Source: an uncultured Desulfobulbaceae bacterium
GTDB lineage: Bacteria > Desulfobacterota > Desulfobulbia > Desulfobulbales > CALZHT01
Reading direction: 5' to 3'
NCBI GenBank assembly: GCA_945787445.1
Contig: CALZHT010000048.1
Location: forward strand, 1-37,805
DNA length: 37,805 bases
In this document: in pieces, positions 27,233-35,919 of the stretch
Layout of the letters: each line of letters opens with the position of its first letter
Numbering within the stretch: the stretch's first letter is position 1
Notes under the pieces: generated by a model
The model's input: only the letters and a program-made list of their open reading frames with translations
Database searches by the model: none
Told to the model about the DNA's origin: nothing
Made by a program: the position numbers and the translations under genes

Positions 27233-28143
27233 GGTGCATTTCCTTTCAGGCTGTCAACGAAATGCAGAGACAAACTTTCCCCAACATCTCCCCTGCCGAA
27301 TAAGGGTTGGGTCAGGGCGGGATTACTCTTACGGCCTGCTATTTCATACCTGGAAACACCGAACTGATATGTAATATCCGTATCAAACTGGATGTCGTCA
27401 ATATTGCCGGTATGAAGGGCCCGGGCAAACTCAATAGTCCAGAAACCGCCTTGCCACACGCCCTTGGCCTGCACATCGGCACGGCTTCCTAAAGGTGTCC
27501 GGTGCTTATAACGGGGGATTTTGTCACCTGCATGTTTCACTTGTAAATTAATGTAATACGCCCCTCTTCCACCATCTTCCTGGCGTACCAGATACATCGT
27601 TTTACCTGTTCTGCTTGAAAGCACGTTGGCATCGTGAATCTCGGTTGCCCCAAGAGTATGCATTTTATCGTCGGCATATCCCATGGGATCTGTTCTGCAG
27701 GCCTTCCAATACCAGATATCTGCCACATAGGGCTCATCACCGTAAATACTCAAATCAACGGGTTTTGATTGCATATTCCATTTGAAAATAAACACATCTT
27801 CCCGCTCATTACCCATACCATATATTTGCCTGCCTTTGTCCCAGGTCCATGATTTATGTTCTCGGGATTCATCCGGGTCAGGGAAACGGACCAGAAAAAA
27901 TACTTGATCAGCGGTATAAACACTTGCGATGGATATATCCATATCTGCGACCGGGTCACGGACGTTTATCGGCAAGGCATCTTGCCAAACAGGCTCCGTG
28001 CCTCTGCCGTCAATTACCGGCGTATTGGGTACTTTGACTGACTGCAGGTTCTGCCCGGCTCGGCAATTGCCTGAAAAAACTTGCGCAACAGATAAGAGAG
28101 CAGCCAACACCCACCCATATGTAACAAACCTGTTATGTTTCAT
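27229..28143 (-). CDS. Ethylbenzene dehydrogenase-type heme-binding domain protein
   Basis: 304 residues from the ATG at 28143; in-frame ATG 28152 and TTG 28179 are alternatives and none has a clear ribosome-binding site. A signal peptide (~1-29) predicts periplasmic location. The mature protein resembles the EB_dh family (PF09459, gamma-type heme b subunit of DMSO-reductase-family enzymes): VPNTPVIDGRGTEPVWQDA, then AVYT/FFLVRFPDPDE, a DKMHTLGATEIHDANV block, GVWQGGFWTIEFAR and FGVSRYEI. It has no CxxCH, so no covalent heme. It stands within the sensory cluster, with no molybdopterin or iron-sulfur subunit beside it. A role in redox sensing or electron transfer is likely but not proven. Confidence 0.8.
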   Translation of the reverse strand: MKHNRFVTYGWVLAALLSVAQVFSGNCRAGQNLQSVKVPNTPVIDGRGTEPVWQDALPINVRDPVADMDISIASVYTADQVFFLVRFPDPDESREHKSWTWDKGRQIYGMGNEREDVFIFKWNMQSKPVDLSIYGDEPYVADIWYWKACRTDPMGYADDKMHTLGATEIHDANVLSSRTGKTMYLVRQEDGGRGAYYINLQVKHAGDKIPRYKHRTPLGSRADVQAKGVWQGGFWTIEFARALHTGNIDDIQFDTDITYQFGVSRYEIAGRKSNPALTQPLFGRGDVGESLSLHFVDSLKGNAP

Positions 28144-28266
28144 ACCGGACATGGTATCTATTGGATTACTAACAAACAAGGAAATAATAGAAGTACACTG
28201 GGCGGGAGGATGGAATTCATCCTGATTTTTTCTTAAAAGTTACGGATTAACAGCAGCTTCGTACTG

Positions 28267-30696
28267 CTAGTTTATGTCCCCCAAAACCTCAACGATTTTA
28301 AGGGTTATATCCTCAAGGCTGAAAGGTTTCAACATGTATCCATCGGCGCCGCTTTCTACCAATTCGCTTGCCGCGCCGTTAAATCCATAGCCGGTGGCAA
28401 CAAGAACTTTTAGGCCCGGCTTAATTTCCTTCATGCTGCTGAATGCATCTCTGCCATCCATAATCGGCATGTTTATATCCAGGATGGCGAGATCAATATC
28501 CATGTTCTCTGAAAGTGTATTTATGGCCTCTTCGCCGTTGGCAGCCACTAAGACTCTGCACCCCATATTCTGCAAATGCTCCTTGAGCATAGTGGTGATG
28601 ACCACCTCATCATCAATAATCATTATTTTTTTTCTGATTTCCTGGCCGGATGAAATGGAGATCATTTTTTCTTTAAATGATTCCTCATACACCGGAAGAT
28701 AAATGGTAAAGGTGGTCCCCTTTTCAGGTGTACTTTCAATATCGCAAACCCCATTATGACTCTTTATGATCCCGTAGGCGATGGCAAGACCCAGACCGGT
28801 TCCCTTGCCAAACTCTTTTGTTGTGAAAAAGGGCTCAAAAATCCGACTGAGAACTTCATCGCTCATACCGGTACCCTCGTCTGAAACTTGCAGTACTATA
28901 TAGTCTTCCGGCATAGCATCTGGGTGGGATAAGCAAAATTCATCATCCAGCGTTTGCAGATCAGTCTTAATTGTTAAAGTTCCGCCCTTGGGCATGGCAT
29001 CACGGGCATTGACGCATAAATTCATCACTACCTGTTCAAGCTGGGTGGTGTCTCCCTGAACAAATGGCAATGACTCGGGAAGTTCCAGTTTAATAGTGAT
29101 CAATTTGCTGATGGTATTTTCAAAAAGTGCGATAACATTATTAACCACTTCATTAATATTCACCGGTTCAATGGCCAGTACATTGCGGCGTGCAAAAGTG
29201 AGCAGCTGTTTTGTAAGGTTGGCAGCCCTGAATCCCGCTTTTTCAACAGTATCAAGCATTTTATAGGCTTTTTCGTCGGTAGAATGTCCTCTTTTCAGCA
29301 GGGAGATGTTTCCTATCATGCCGCACAAAATATTATTGAAATCATGGGCAACGCCGCCTGCCAAAGTGCCAAGGGCAGTGAGTTTTTCCGCTTCAAAGAG
29401 CTGCTGCTGGGTCCTTTGCAGCTCTTCCATCTGGTTGTGAAGACTTTTATATAACTCGGTATTATCAAGGGCTACGGCAATATTATTTGCGATGATGCCG
29501 AAAATGTTGCGGTCCTCTTCATGAAAATCACCCTGTTTTTTATTGATTACTATCAAGGCGCCGGTAAGTTCGTTCTCATGCCGCAACCAGGCTATGAGAT
29601 AATTCTTGAGGGACACTTCCTCAAATTTCACCCCAAAAGGCCAGCCAATATTCTCGGCTTCGTTGACCATTATGGGAAGGCCTTTATTTTTATGATACAC
29701 ATTCATGACCTCATGGATCGGAACCTCAGTGGTTGCAGAAAAAGCAGACGATCCTTCCAACGAACCGGAACAATTCAAGACAAAATGTTGAAGGGTATCA
29801 TGGAGCATCATGATGCCCTGTATTTCCACCTCAATAAGGTCATTTACCGACCTGCCAAGATTCTGAAGAATGCTGGTCCTTGAATGGGAAGCATGGAGCG
29901 GCAGGGTCAAATAGTTTAATTGGGTCAGCCTTTCCAAGGTGTTCTGTATTCTTCCATCCTTGTCTGCCAAGGAGGTGCTCATTCTGTTAAATGATTCTAT
30001 CAATTGACCGAACTCGGCCTTTGCTTGATAGTGGGATCTATAGCCCAAAGCGCCCTCGGTTATTTTTTGGGCGGCTTTCAGAAGTTCAAAAATCGGTACT
30101 GTAACAGCTCTGGTCAGAAAACGTGCCGCCAACAGAGCTATGAGAAAGGTTGACAGGAGAGTAAGCCCAAGAACCCTGTAAGACCTATCAATTTTGCGCA
30201 TGGCATCGGAGGTTCTTTTCTGGAGAGTGGCAGCGGCCCTGTTCACCATTTCCTCGGTTCGCAAAATAATCTCTTTTCCCGTCCGCCCAACCGCTTCCTT
30301 ATACTCCTCGCGCCATGCTCCCGCACTGACCGTGGTGATCAAATTGGAGAGTTGTTGCTCAAATAATGCGATAGACGCTTCGGCTTGGTCAATCTCCTCC
30401 ATCACCGGAGGTTCATGGTGGCATTGATGACACTCATCAATCGTGCTATTGACCCGTAGAGCGCTTTCAATTATTTCATCCAGCCGGTCTGCAAATACCT
30501 GGGGAGAGGCAAAGGTATACGCTTCAATTTTCTGGACGTTGTAGCTCAGTTTCTGACGGATATCTTCTATCTCGTGCAGACTGATAAGGTCGTGCAACTC
30601 GGAAGTGGTTACCAGGAGATTGAAAACCGTCACCCCGGCGCCAATGGAAAAAAGGCTAAAAATGAGAATTATCGTGGTTATAATCTGTTTCTTCAT
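28267..30696 (-). CDS. Hybrid histidine kinase with a c-type heme motif in its periplasmic sensor domain
   Basis: 809 residues. Membrane segment 1 is at ~6-28. The periplasmic helical domain (~30-180) contains C89-H-Q-C92-H93, a CxxCH covalent heme site. Membrane segment 2 is at ~182-201, followed by HAMP (~200-252), a GAF-like domain (~270-420), HisKA with H451 ([17 protein letters not shown]), HATPase ([20 protein letters not shown]) and a C-terminal receiver with D740 ([12 protein letters not shown]). Its start shares one base with the stop of the PhnD-like gene 30696-31601 (TAATG), so translation is coupled. The heme suggests sensing of redox state or a gaseous or oxidised ligand, integrated with the periplasmic binding protein. 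No Hpt domain or DNA-binding regulator is nearby. Confidence 0.93.
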   Translation of the reverse strand: MKKQIITTIILIFSLFSIGAGVTVFNLLVTTSELHDLISLHEIEDIRQKLSYNVQKIEAYTFASPQVFADRLDEIIESALRVNSTIDECHQCHHEPPVMEEIDQAEASIALFEQQLSNLITTVSAGAWREEYKEAVGRTGKEIILRTEEMVNRAAATLQKRTSDAMRKIDRSYRVLGLTLLSTFLIALLAARFLTRAVTVPIFELLKAAQKITEGALGYRSHYQAKAEFGQLIESFNRMSTSLADKDGRIQNTLERLTQLNYLTLPLHASHSRTSILQNLGRSVNDLIEVEIQGIMMLHDTLQHFVLNCSGSLEGSSAFSATTEVPIHEVMNVYHKNKGLPIMVNEAENIGWPFGVKFEEVSLKNYLIAWLRHENELTGALIVINKKQGDFHEEDRNIFGIIANNIAVALDNTELYKSLHNQMEELQRTQQQLFEAEKLTALGTLAGGVAHDFNNILCGMIGNISLLKRGHSTDEKAYKMLDTVEKAGFRAANLTKQLLTFARRNVLAIEPVNINEVVNNVIALFENTISKLITIKLELPESLPFVQGDTTQLEQVVMNLCVNARDAMPKGGTLTIKTDLQTLDDEFCLSHPDAMPEDYIVLQVSDEGTGMSDEVLSRIFEPFFTTKEFGKGTGLGLAIAYGIIKSHNGVCDIESTPEKGTTFTIYLPVYEESFKEKMISISSGQEIRKKIMIIDDEVVITTMLKEHLQNMGCRVLVAANGEEAINTLSENMDIDLAILDINMPIMDGRDAFSSMKEIKPGLKVLVATGYGFNGAASELVESGADGYMLKPFSLEDITLKIVEVLGDIN

Positions 30697-31601
30697 TAAT
30701 TGGTGTAGCGATACTCATCCAGACTGATACCTGCTTCATCAGCCATATCAATTACCGGTTGATAATCTTTAACAGCAGTTTCAACAAACCGGTGCGCCCC
30801 GAATTTTTGCAGGACATTTTTCCCCTTGGGATCGTTATGAATAGTAAGGAGAGCTTCTTTAAGTTTTGACTTCAGATCAGAATTCATGGAAGAAATAACA
30901 CAAAGCCCGTTAGAAGGAACGCGTGGTGAACTTTCCAGAATGACTACTTCTTTTTCTAGCCGGGGCTCGTTTTCTTTAATCCTGTCATAGATCGTGTTTT
31001 TGGCGGCTCCCACATCCGCCTTGCCGTTAAGAACGGCAAAGATGGCGGCATCATGGCTGCCTGAAAAATAGTGGTCCTTGAAATAGGTATCAATATCTTT
31101 TACACCATTCCTTTTAAAATAGGCGCTGGGGAAAATATATCCTGCGGTGGTGGCGCGCTCAACCATAACAAGAATCTTGTCTTTCATGTCGGCAACATCC
31201 TTGATTCCACTGTCCTTTCGCACAAAAATATGGCCGAAATATGTTGAGGTGCCGTCAAGATTTATCGGCCTGGCAATGGGCTCCACCTTAAGCTGATGGA
31301 TGGCCAGGGTTCCGGTGAATGATCCCAGAAAAGCGCCATCCACCTTTTCTTTTTTTAGCCGGTCAATTATGTTGCCATAGCGACTCAGCATGGTGAGTCG
31401 CACCTTCACTCCTATTTTTTCAGAAAGATACTGCGCCAAGGGATCAAAACGCTGCCGCTGCTTGAATACATTCATTTCAGGAAGCAGGCCAATACGGATC
31501 TCATCCATGGCAGCAGCTGAAATTTGCGGCAGCAGCAGTAAAAAAATAACAGCGGCTGCTGAAATCCATCTAAAGAAATATTTTGTAAGTCTTGACTGCA
31601 T
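30696..31601 (-). CDS. PhnD-like periplasmic substrate-binding protein (sensory, copy 2)
   Basis: 301 residues with a signal peptide (~1-31, LPQISAAA). PhnD-family motifs are IRIGLLPEMNVFKQ, STYFGHIFVRKDS, ERATTAGYIF and SGSHDA. It is a paralogue of the protein at 26318-27232, with the same motif order. The ATG at 31601 has AGGGAGA about 8 bases upstream. It is the first gene of the sensory cluster, translationally coupled to the heme-c hybrid kinase. No transporter partners are present. As for copy 1, an AioX-like co-sensor role is inferred. The promoter should lie in the 450-bp upstream region shared with the YcaO gene. Confidence 0.9.
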   Translation of the reverse strand: MQSRLTKYFFRWISAAAVIFLLLLPQISAAAMDEIRIGLLPEMNVFKQRQRFDPLAQYLSEKIGVKVRLTMLSRYGNIIDRLKKEKVDGAFLGSFTGTLAIHQLKVEPIARPINLDGTSTYFGHIFVRKDSGIKDVADMKDKILVMVERATTAGYIFPSAYFKRNGVKDIDTYFKDHYFSGSHDAAIFAVLNGKADVGAAKNTIYDRIKENEPRLEKEVVILESSPRVPSNGLCVISSMNSDLKSKLKEALLTIHNDPKGKNVLQKFGAHRFVETAVKDYQPVIDMADEAGISLDEYRYTN

Positions 31602-32053
31602 AACTATTCTCCCTGAATAAATAAACCTACATCAATTATCACTCAAAATGACATTTTTATCTATAAAAAATAAACATTTATAAGTACTTCTTACACTGAC
31701 AAAAAACGTTTTGCCGTATTACCAAGTCAAACAAAGCAAAATTTTTTTTAAGTATAAACAATTTTTTAAAGGATAGTGCGAACTTTTAATTGTTATCAAT
31801 ACATCGCGAAAATTCAGGGACTTGACAATATGACCCGATGTTGGTAAGTGAAACTTTTCTCTACATGTATAGCACTTGAGGCTTTTTTAAAGACCTCTAA
31901 ATATAAATATAAACATTTCTTTAATAATCAGCTAGTTTTCCGTTTTTCGCAATTCTGCAAAGGATTGGTTTGTTCAAAACAAAATATCCGAACATACTGG
32001 GCAGAACAATCCAACTGAATGATGAAAAATCAAAGCAGTAAGAGGGTAGAACA
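31602..32053. other. Divergent intergenic region, sensory cluster / YcaO gene
   Basis: About 450 bp, very AT-rich, with several T- and A-runs. TTGACA occurs at 31822-31827, but the matching -10 position (taagtg) is poor. No gene, riboswitch or tRNA was recognised. Promoters for both directions are expected here. Confidence 0.4.
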
Positions 32054-33802
32054 ATGAAAAAAACACCAATACGCCTGCAGGACTCCTTCAAAACGTACAC
32101 CTATGATCAGGATAAGGTCTGCACACCGGTTGAAACCGTTGCAAAGTTCAAAGAACGCCTCAAAACAGTGGATCTGGACATCCTCAAAGAAGTACGCCGT
32201 ATTGACAACGGCCGCCTGGATATCCCTATTTATTTCAGTGTATGCGGTAAAGACGCTCTTGAAACCATCGGCAATAAAAAGCAAATGGGCAAAGGAAGCA
32301 CCCCTGAACAGTCGCAGGCCAGTGCATGCATGGAACTGGCAGAGCGTTTCAGCTTTTTCAGCTTCAAGAAAAATCCCGACAATTTTATTACCGATACGTA
32401 CGCCAATTTAAAAGCTGCCGGGCAACCGCTCATGCCCCTTGAGCAGATTCTCCAATCGGTGCATGATGAATCCACCAGCGTCGAAGTCCTTGAAAAACTC
32501 CTGGCTGACATTCCTATCCAGTGGACCTGGGCTACCAACCTGAACAGGCAGGAGGAATTCCTCATCCCCTTCAGCTGGTTCTATGCCATTAATGAGTTTA
32601 ACGGGCCCTCGGCCGGTAACACCTATGAAGAAGCGATCGTACAGGGCATCTGCGAAATTATCGAACGACATGTCTGCGCCCTGGTTAGCCACAAAAAAAT
32701 CAAAGTCCCTGCCATTGACCTTGCCACGATCAAGGACCAGGTGGCCAGACAACTTCTTACCAAATATACCAAGAATGGTGTGGCGATGTATCTCAATGAT
32801 TTCACCTTGGATACCGGTATCCCTACCATTGGCGCTCTTGCCATTGATTACAGCACATTCCCTGAAACCAGTGAAATAGTGTACACGGCCGGCACCACCC
32901 CCAATCCCGACAAGGCCTTGATCAGGGCGCTTACCGAAGTGGCCCAGCTTGCCGGCGATTTCAACACAAAGGCTAACTATGTTGCCAGTGGATTACCTAA
33001 ACCCTTAAGCATGGATGAAGTGGACTATCTGACAGACCCGGGCTCCGCGGTGCAGATCGACCAATTACCGGATGCCGGCGACCACAACTTGAAGAATGAG
33101 ATTGAAAACTGTCTCACCGCCCTCGAAAAAATCAATATGGAAGTTTACATTGTCAATACAATGCACCCTGATCTGCAGGTAGCGACAATTTACACGATCA
33201 TTCCAGGGGCGCACTTCAGGGAACGTTCCATGATCCAGAATGTCGGCCTTTTTGCCGCAAAATTGGTCGCAGAGCGCATTACCGATCCTGTTGAGTCCAC
33301 CCAAAGGCTACGGGATATGGAAAAGATTCTCCCTGATGCCTACTACATCGAATTCTACCTGGGCCGCAATCTCATTGCCCTTGGATCACATGAAGAAGCA
33401 TTGGCACATTTACAGAGGGCGCTGCAGCTCAATCCTGAAGAGGAGGACATCCCCTACATCTATTCCTTCATGGGTGATTGTCTCAAGGATTTGGGGAAAT
33501 ATGATGAAGCCATCACTATCCTCAAAAAAGGTACGGATTTGGATGAAGAAAGGCCTGACCTCCACAACTTGCTTGGATTCTGCAATTTCAAGCTCCAGGA
33601 CTATGAAACAGCGGTCAAACATTTCACCCGGGCAGTGGAGTTGACCCCTTCATCCGCTATTGATTATGCAAACCTTGGGGTGAATTACAAATACCTTGGC
33701 AAGAATGAGGAAGCCATAAAAAATTTCGAACTGGCCCTGGCCTTGGACAAGTCCCTGGATTTCGCCCGCTCACACCTTGAACAGCTCACGGCAAACGGCT
33801 GA
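32054..33802 (+). CDS. YcaO-family protein with C-terminal TPR repeats
   Basis: 582 residues. YcaO proteins use ATP to activate amide backbones, giving azoline or thioamide groups. The predicted nucleotide-binding helices are MGKGSTPEQSQASACMELAER (from 78; shown here as a family landmark) and EEAIVQGICEIIERH (192-206). A third conserved block is IIPGAHFRERSMIQNVG. From ~430 to 575 there are about four TPR units (ALAHLQRALQLNP, EAITILKKGTDLD, TAVKHFTRAVELTP, EAIKNFELALALD), which probably bind a partner protein. No TfuA, precursor peptide or dehydrogenase gene is adjacent, so a RiPP cluster is not indicated. A GAGGG site precedes the ATG at 32054, and a strong bidirectional terminator follows. 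Confidence 0.92.
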   Translation: MKKTPIRLQDSFKTYTYDQDKVCTPVETVAKFKERLKTVDLDILKEVRRIDNGRLDIPIYFSVCGKDALETIGNKKQMGKGSTPEQSQASACMELAERFSFFSFKKNPDNFITDTYANLKAAGQPLMPLEQILQSVHDESTSVEVLEKLLADIPIQWTWATNLNRQEEFLIPFSWFYAINEFNGPSAGNTYEEAIVQGICEIIERHVCALVSHKKIKVPAIDLATIKDQVARQLLTKYTKNGVAMYLNDFTLDTGIPTIGALAIDYSTFPETSEIVYTAGTTPNPDKALIRALTEVAQLAGDFNTKANYVASGLPKPLSMDEVDYLTDPGSAVQIDQLPDAGDHNLKNEIENCLTALEKINMEVYIVNTMHPDLQVATIYTIIPGAHFRERSMIQNVGLFAAKLVAERITDPVESTQRLRDMEKILPDAYYIEFYLGRNLIALGSHEEALAHLQRALQLNPEEEDIPYIYSFMGDCLKDLGKYDEAITILKKGTDLDEERPDLHNLLGFCNFKLQDYETAVKHFTRAVELTPSSAIDYANLGVNYKYLGKNEEAIKNFELALALDKSLDFARSHLEQLTANG

Positions 33803-33826
33803 TCGTTTGGCACCATAAACAAAAAT

Positions 33827-33860
33827 AACAGCCCGGGCAGAATCCGGGCTGTTATTTTAG
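33827..33860. terminator. Bidirectional rho-independent terminator
   Basis: A perfect 10-bp stem AACAGCCCGG (33827-33836) / CCGGGCTGTT (33844-33853) with a 7-base loop. ATTTTAG follows on the plus strand, and the preceding A-run gives a T-run on the minus strand. It lies between convergent YcaO and cytochrome genes. Confidence 0.85.
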
Positions 33861-33880
33861 ATTCACACGGAAAATGGAAA

Positions 33881-34297
33881 TCATTTCTTTTTTTTGGGGT
33901 GACAATCAGTGCACTTGGCAGGCCCTTTCTTGCCTTCAACCCCTTTTTTGTGACAGTCCTTACAATTCGCGTGGAATACGGACATAGCCTTGTTCAGTTT
34001 TGCATTGCTGAAACTTTCATTATGGCAGCTTACGCACTTCAAGGCTCCTTTATTTTCCATTGATACGATGTCTTCTTTAGTAAGTTCCTTGTGATCCTTG
34101 TCATGGTGACACGTTCCACAGGCAAGTCCAAGTTTTTGATGTTTTTCGTGATTAAAGTGCGCCGGCTTTTTTCCCTCGATGACCATCTCGCCCGGCGGAT
34201 ATCCCGGACTTTTCTCATCTGACCCATATGACAGCCCTGCTCCTGCTGCCAACATCAAGCTGAGACACAGACAACCAATAATTACATTTTTTCTCAT
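33881..34297 (-). CDS. Tetraheme class III-type cytochrome c (cytochrome c3 family)
   Basis: 138 residues with a signal peptide (~1-25), predicted periplasmic. Four CxxCH heme motifs are at 60-64 (CGTCH), 88-92 (CVSCH), 112-116 (CKDCH) and 129-133 (CTDCH). Upstream His residues in AHFNHEKH could be distal ligands for bis-His hemes. It is an electron carrier between periplasmic dehydrogenases or hydrogenases and membrane complexes, typical of sulfate- and metal-reducing bacteria. GGAGG lies about 9 bases upstream of the ATG at 34297. The C-terminus is very lysine-rich (HPKKKK), usual for c3-type proteins. It is a single gene, convergent with YcaO. Confidence 0.93.
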   Translation of the reverse strand: MRKNVIIGCLCLSLMLAAGAGLSYGSDEKSPGYPPGEMVIEGKKPAHFNHEKHQKLGLACGTCHHDKDHKELTKEDIVSMENKGALKCVSCHNESFSNAKLNKAMSVFHANCKDCHKKGVEGKKGPAKCTDCHPKKKK

Positions 34298-34744
34298 TTT
34301 TTTTACCTCCTTTTTTGGGGTGAATTAAGGTGTTTGTGCCTTCAGTATACGGCCTGTATCCCTTGAAAACAGCCGACATCGGGCGGCATACAGGTAGATG
34401 TCTGGTTCTCTGTCACCATTTTTTATTGACTCCCTCCTCGCAAAACTCGTCCTCTCCCTTTATATTGCTCTTTAGCTCCCCAGCTTATTTTGTTAGTATG
34501 CCTGGATCGTCCGCTTTGATCATGGTGCTCTAATTGGACAATCTCACTTATACCAAGTTGCCTTCAAAGAAGTAACGAGGCGGTAAGGAGGAGGCTCTGG
34601 AGGCGTATATGAAATACGTCGAGGAAGCCGACGACGCAGCCAATTCAGTTCAATCCCCCCTTGAGGGGGACAAAGTTAGAATTTGCATGCGACATGGTAT
34701 GAAAGAGATAATGGAGTGTCTTGTCATAACCAGGAAAATTGTTG
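34298..34744. other. Divergent intergenic region with a possible small ORF
   Basis: About 450 bp between the cytochrome (minus) and the XRE regulator (plus). An ATG at 34609 follows a GGAGG-rich stretch (taaggaggaggctctggagg) and opens 60 codons, but these overlap the next gene in another frame and look unlike a protein family. A short hairpin, tcccccc/gagggggac, is at about 34655-34671. Promoters were not assigned. Confidence 0.3.
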
Positions 34745-35689
34745 ATGAACGAAACAACTATGATGGGCGGCAGCCCCATGGAAAAAATTGATGGAGCCAG
34801 GATTCGCCGACTGCGGGAAGAAAAAGGTCTGACCCAGCTTTATATGGCCACTGCCGTGGGTGTTACGGCAGACACCATATCGCGGTGGGAAAACCGGAGA
34901 TATCCGAGCATTAAAAAAGAGAATGCCCTGAAGCTTGCCGAGGCCCTTGAAGTACCTCTCCTCGAGATTCTGGAGCAGCAGGTCCCTGAAGATTTTCCCA
35001 CCCCTGACCAGCAGGATGAATCATCACCTCCTGTCCAGGTAATGGTCACCAAGGACAGAAAATGGCTGTCCTATGGAGTTTTGACCCTGCTCGTTGTTTT
35101 TTTGCTGGCCTTCCTCTTTTGGCAAAGTTCAACCCAAGAGCAGCCGATTCTGATTTCAGCTCGGAGATTACTCCCGGACCATATTCCCGGCGGGCAAAAA
35201 TTTCCGGTGATGATATCTGTTACTTTCCCTACAGAAATGAAGCCTTTTTCTTTTATGCTTAAAGAAAAACTGCCTGATGGCTGCACCGCGGTTGCGGCTG
35301 ATCCGCCTTTTTCTTCCTATGATCGAAAAAACGGGATTATTAAATGGATAAACAAAACGGATGACGGAATAGATCGCTTTTCATATCAGGTTCAGGTCTC
35401 TCCGAAACTCAAGAATGGCGGTTTGTTCACCTTTCAGGGTTCAATCACTCCCGGAAAAGTGAAAGGTGCGAAAAATGAGACGGCGGGACCGAACAACATC
35501 AGCATCAACCCCTACCATTGGGCAGACGTAAACCTGGATACAATGATCGATGACGAGGAAATCCTCGCCGTCTATGACACCTACTCCATTATAGAAGATC
35601 TGGTTGACATGAACCTTGTTGAAGAAATCTGGTCAGGACAAGGTTACCGCTTTGACCAAAACAGCTTGAAGTATGTTGTGATCCCGTAA
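34745..35689 (+). CDS. Membrane-anchored XRE-family regulator with EF-hand/dockerin-like tail
   Basis: 314 residues. The N-terminal XRE helix-turn-helix is at ~17-70 (LREEKGLTQLYMATAVGVTADTISRWENRR, partly shown). A linker is followed by one membrane segment (~105-125, LSYGVLTLLVVFLLAFLFW). The ~190-residue C-terminal part is predicted outside the cytoplasm, with a beta-rich region (~135-240) and a canonical 12-residue calcium-binding loop D261-x-N263-x-D265-x-x-I268-D269-x-x-E272, as in dockerin or EF-hand motifs. Such one-pass regulators (RodZ-like layout) can link envelope signals to transcription. ATG 34745 is chosen with AGGA about 10 bases upstream; ATG at 34781 is an alternative. Palindromic repeat family 2 follows. 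Confidence 0.82.
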   Translation: MNETTMMGGSPMEKIDGARIRRLREEKGLTQLYMATAVGVTADTISRWENRRYPSIKKENALKLAEALEVPLLEILEQQVPEDFPTPDQQDESSPPVQVMVTKDRKWLSYGVLTLLVVFLLAFLFWQSSTQEQPILISARRLLPDHIPGGQKFPVMISVTFPTEMKPFSFMLKEKLPDGCTAVAADPPFSSYDRKNGIIKWINKTDDGIDRFSYQVQVSPKLKNGGLFTFQGSITPGKVKGAKNETAGPNNISINPYHWADVNLDTMIDDEEILAVYDTYSIIEDLVDMNLVEEIWSGQGYRFDQNSLKYVVIP

Positions 35690-35748
35690 AAACCGCTGGA
35701 GCCGGCAAATTCAACAACCTCCGTCAAAAACGATGGATTGAACGATAA

Positions 35749-35909
35749 GGACCGAAAGTCCGGATTCAGATCAAATAATCCGTTTGTATCCGTGATCGTG
35801 CTCGTGTTCGTAATCGACCTTCCTTTTATTCATGATCAAAACCGATTACTATGTTTCCTTTTCGATTACGAGCACGAGCACCAAAAGAAACAAATACGAG
35901 CTAAAGCTG
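35749..35909. repeat. Dispersed palindromic repeat family 2, copy 2
   Basis: Aligns with 11284-11445 over its full length and has the same internal inverted arms (gatcgtgctcgtg...cgtaatcg / cgattacgagcacgagcac). It lies between the convergent XRE regulator and TrmN6-like genes and ends 11 bp before the latter's stop. Confidence 0.8.
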
Positions 35910-35919
35910 CCCCCCTTTT

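Noticed and set aside
26318-31601. Phosphonate ABC transporter operon
   Set aside because: Two PhnD-like proteins are present but no PhnC ATPase or PhnE permease; kinases take their place.
32054-33802. RiPP (thiazole/oxazole peptide) biosynthetic cluster
   Set aside because: No precursor peptide, dehydrogenase, TfuA or exporter gene is next to the YcaO gene.
34609-34791. 60-codon frame before the XRE regulator
   Set aside because: A GGAGG-rich site precedes it, but it overlaps the regulator in another frame and resembles no protein family; kept only as a note in the intergenic entry.
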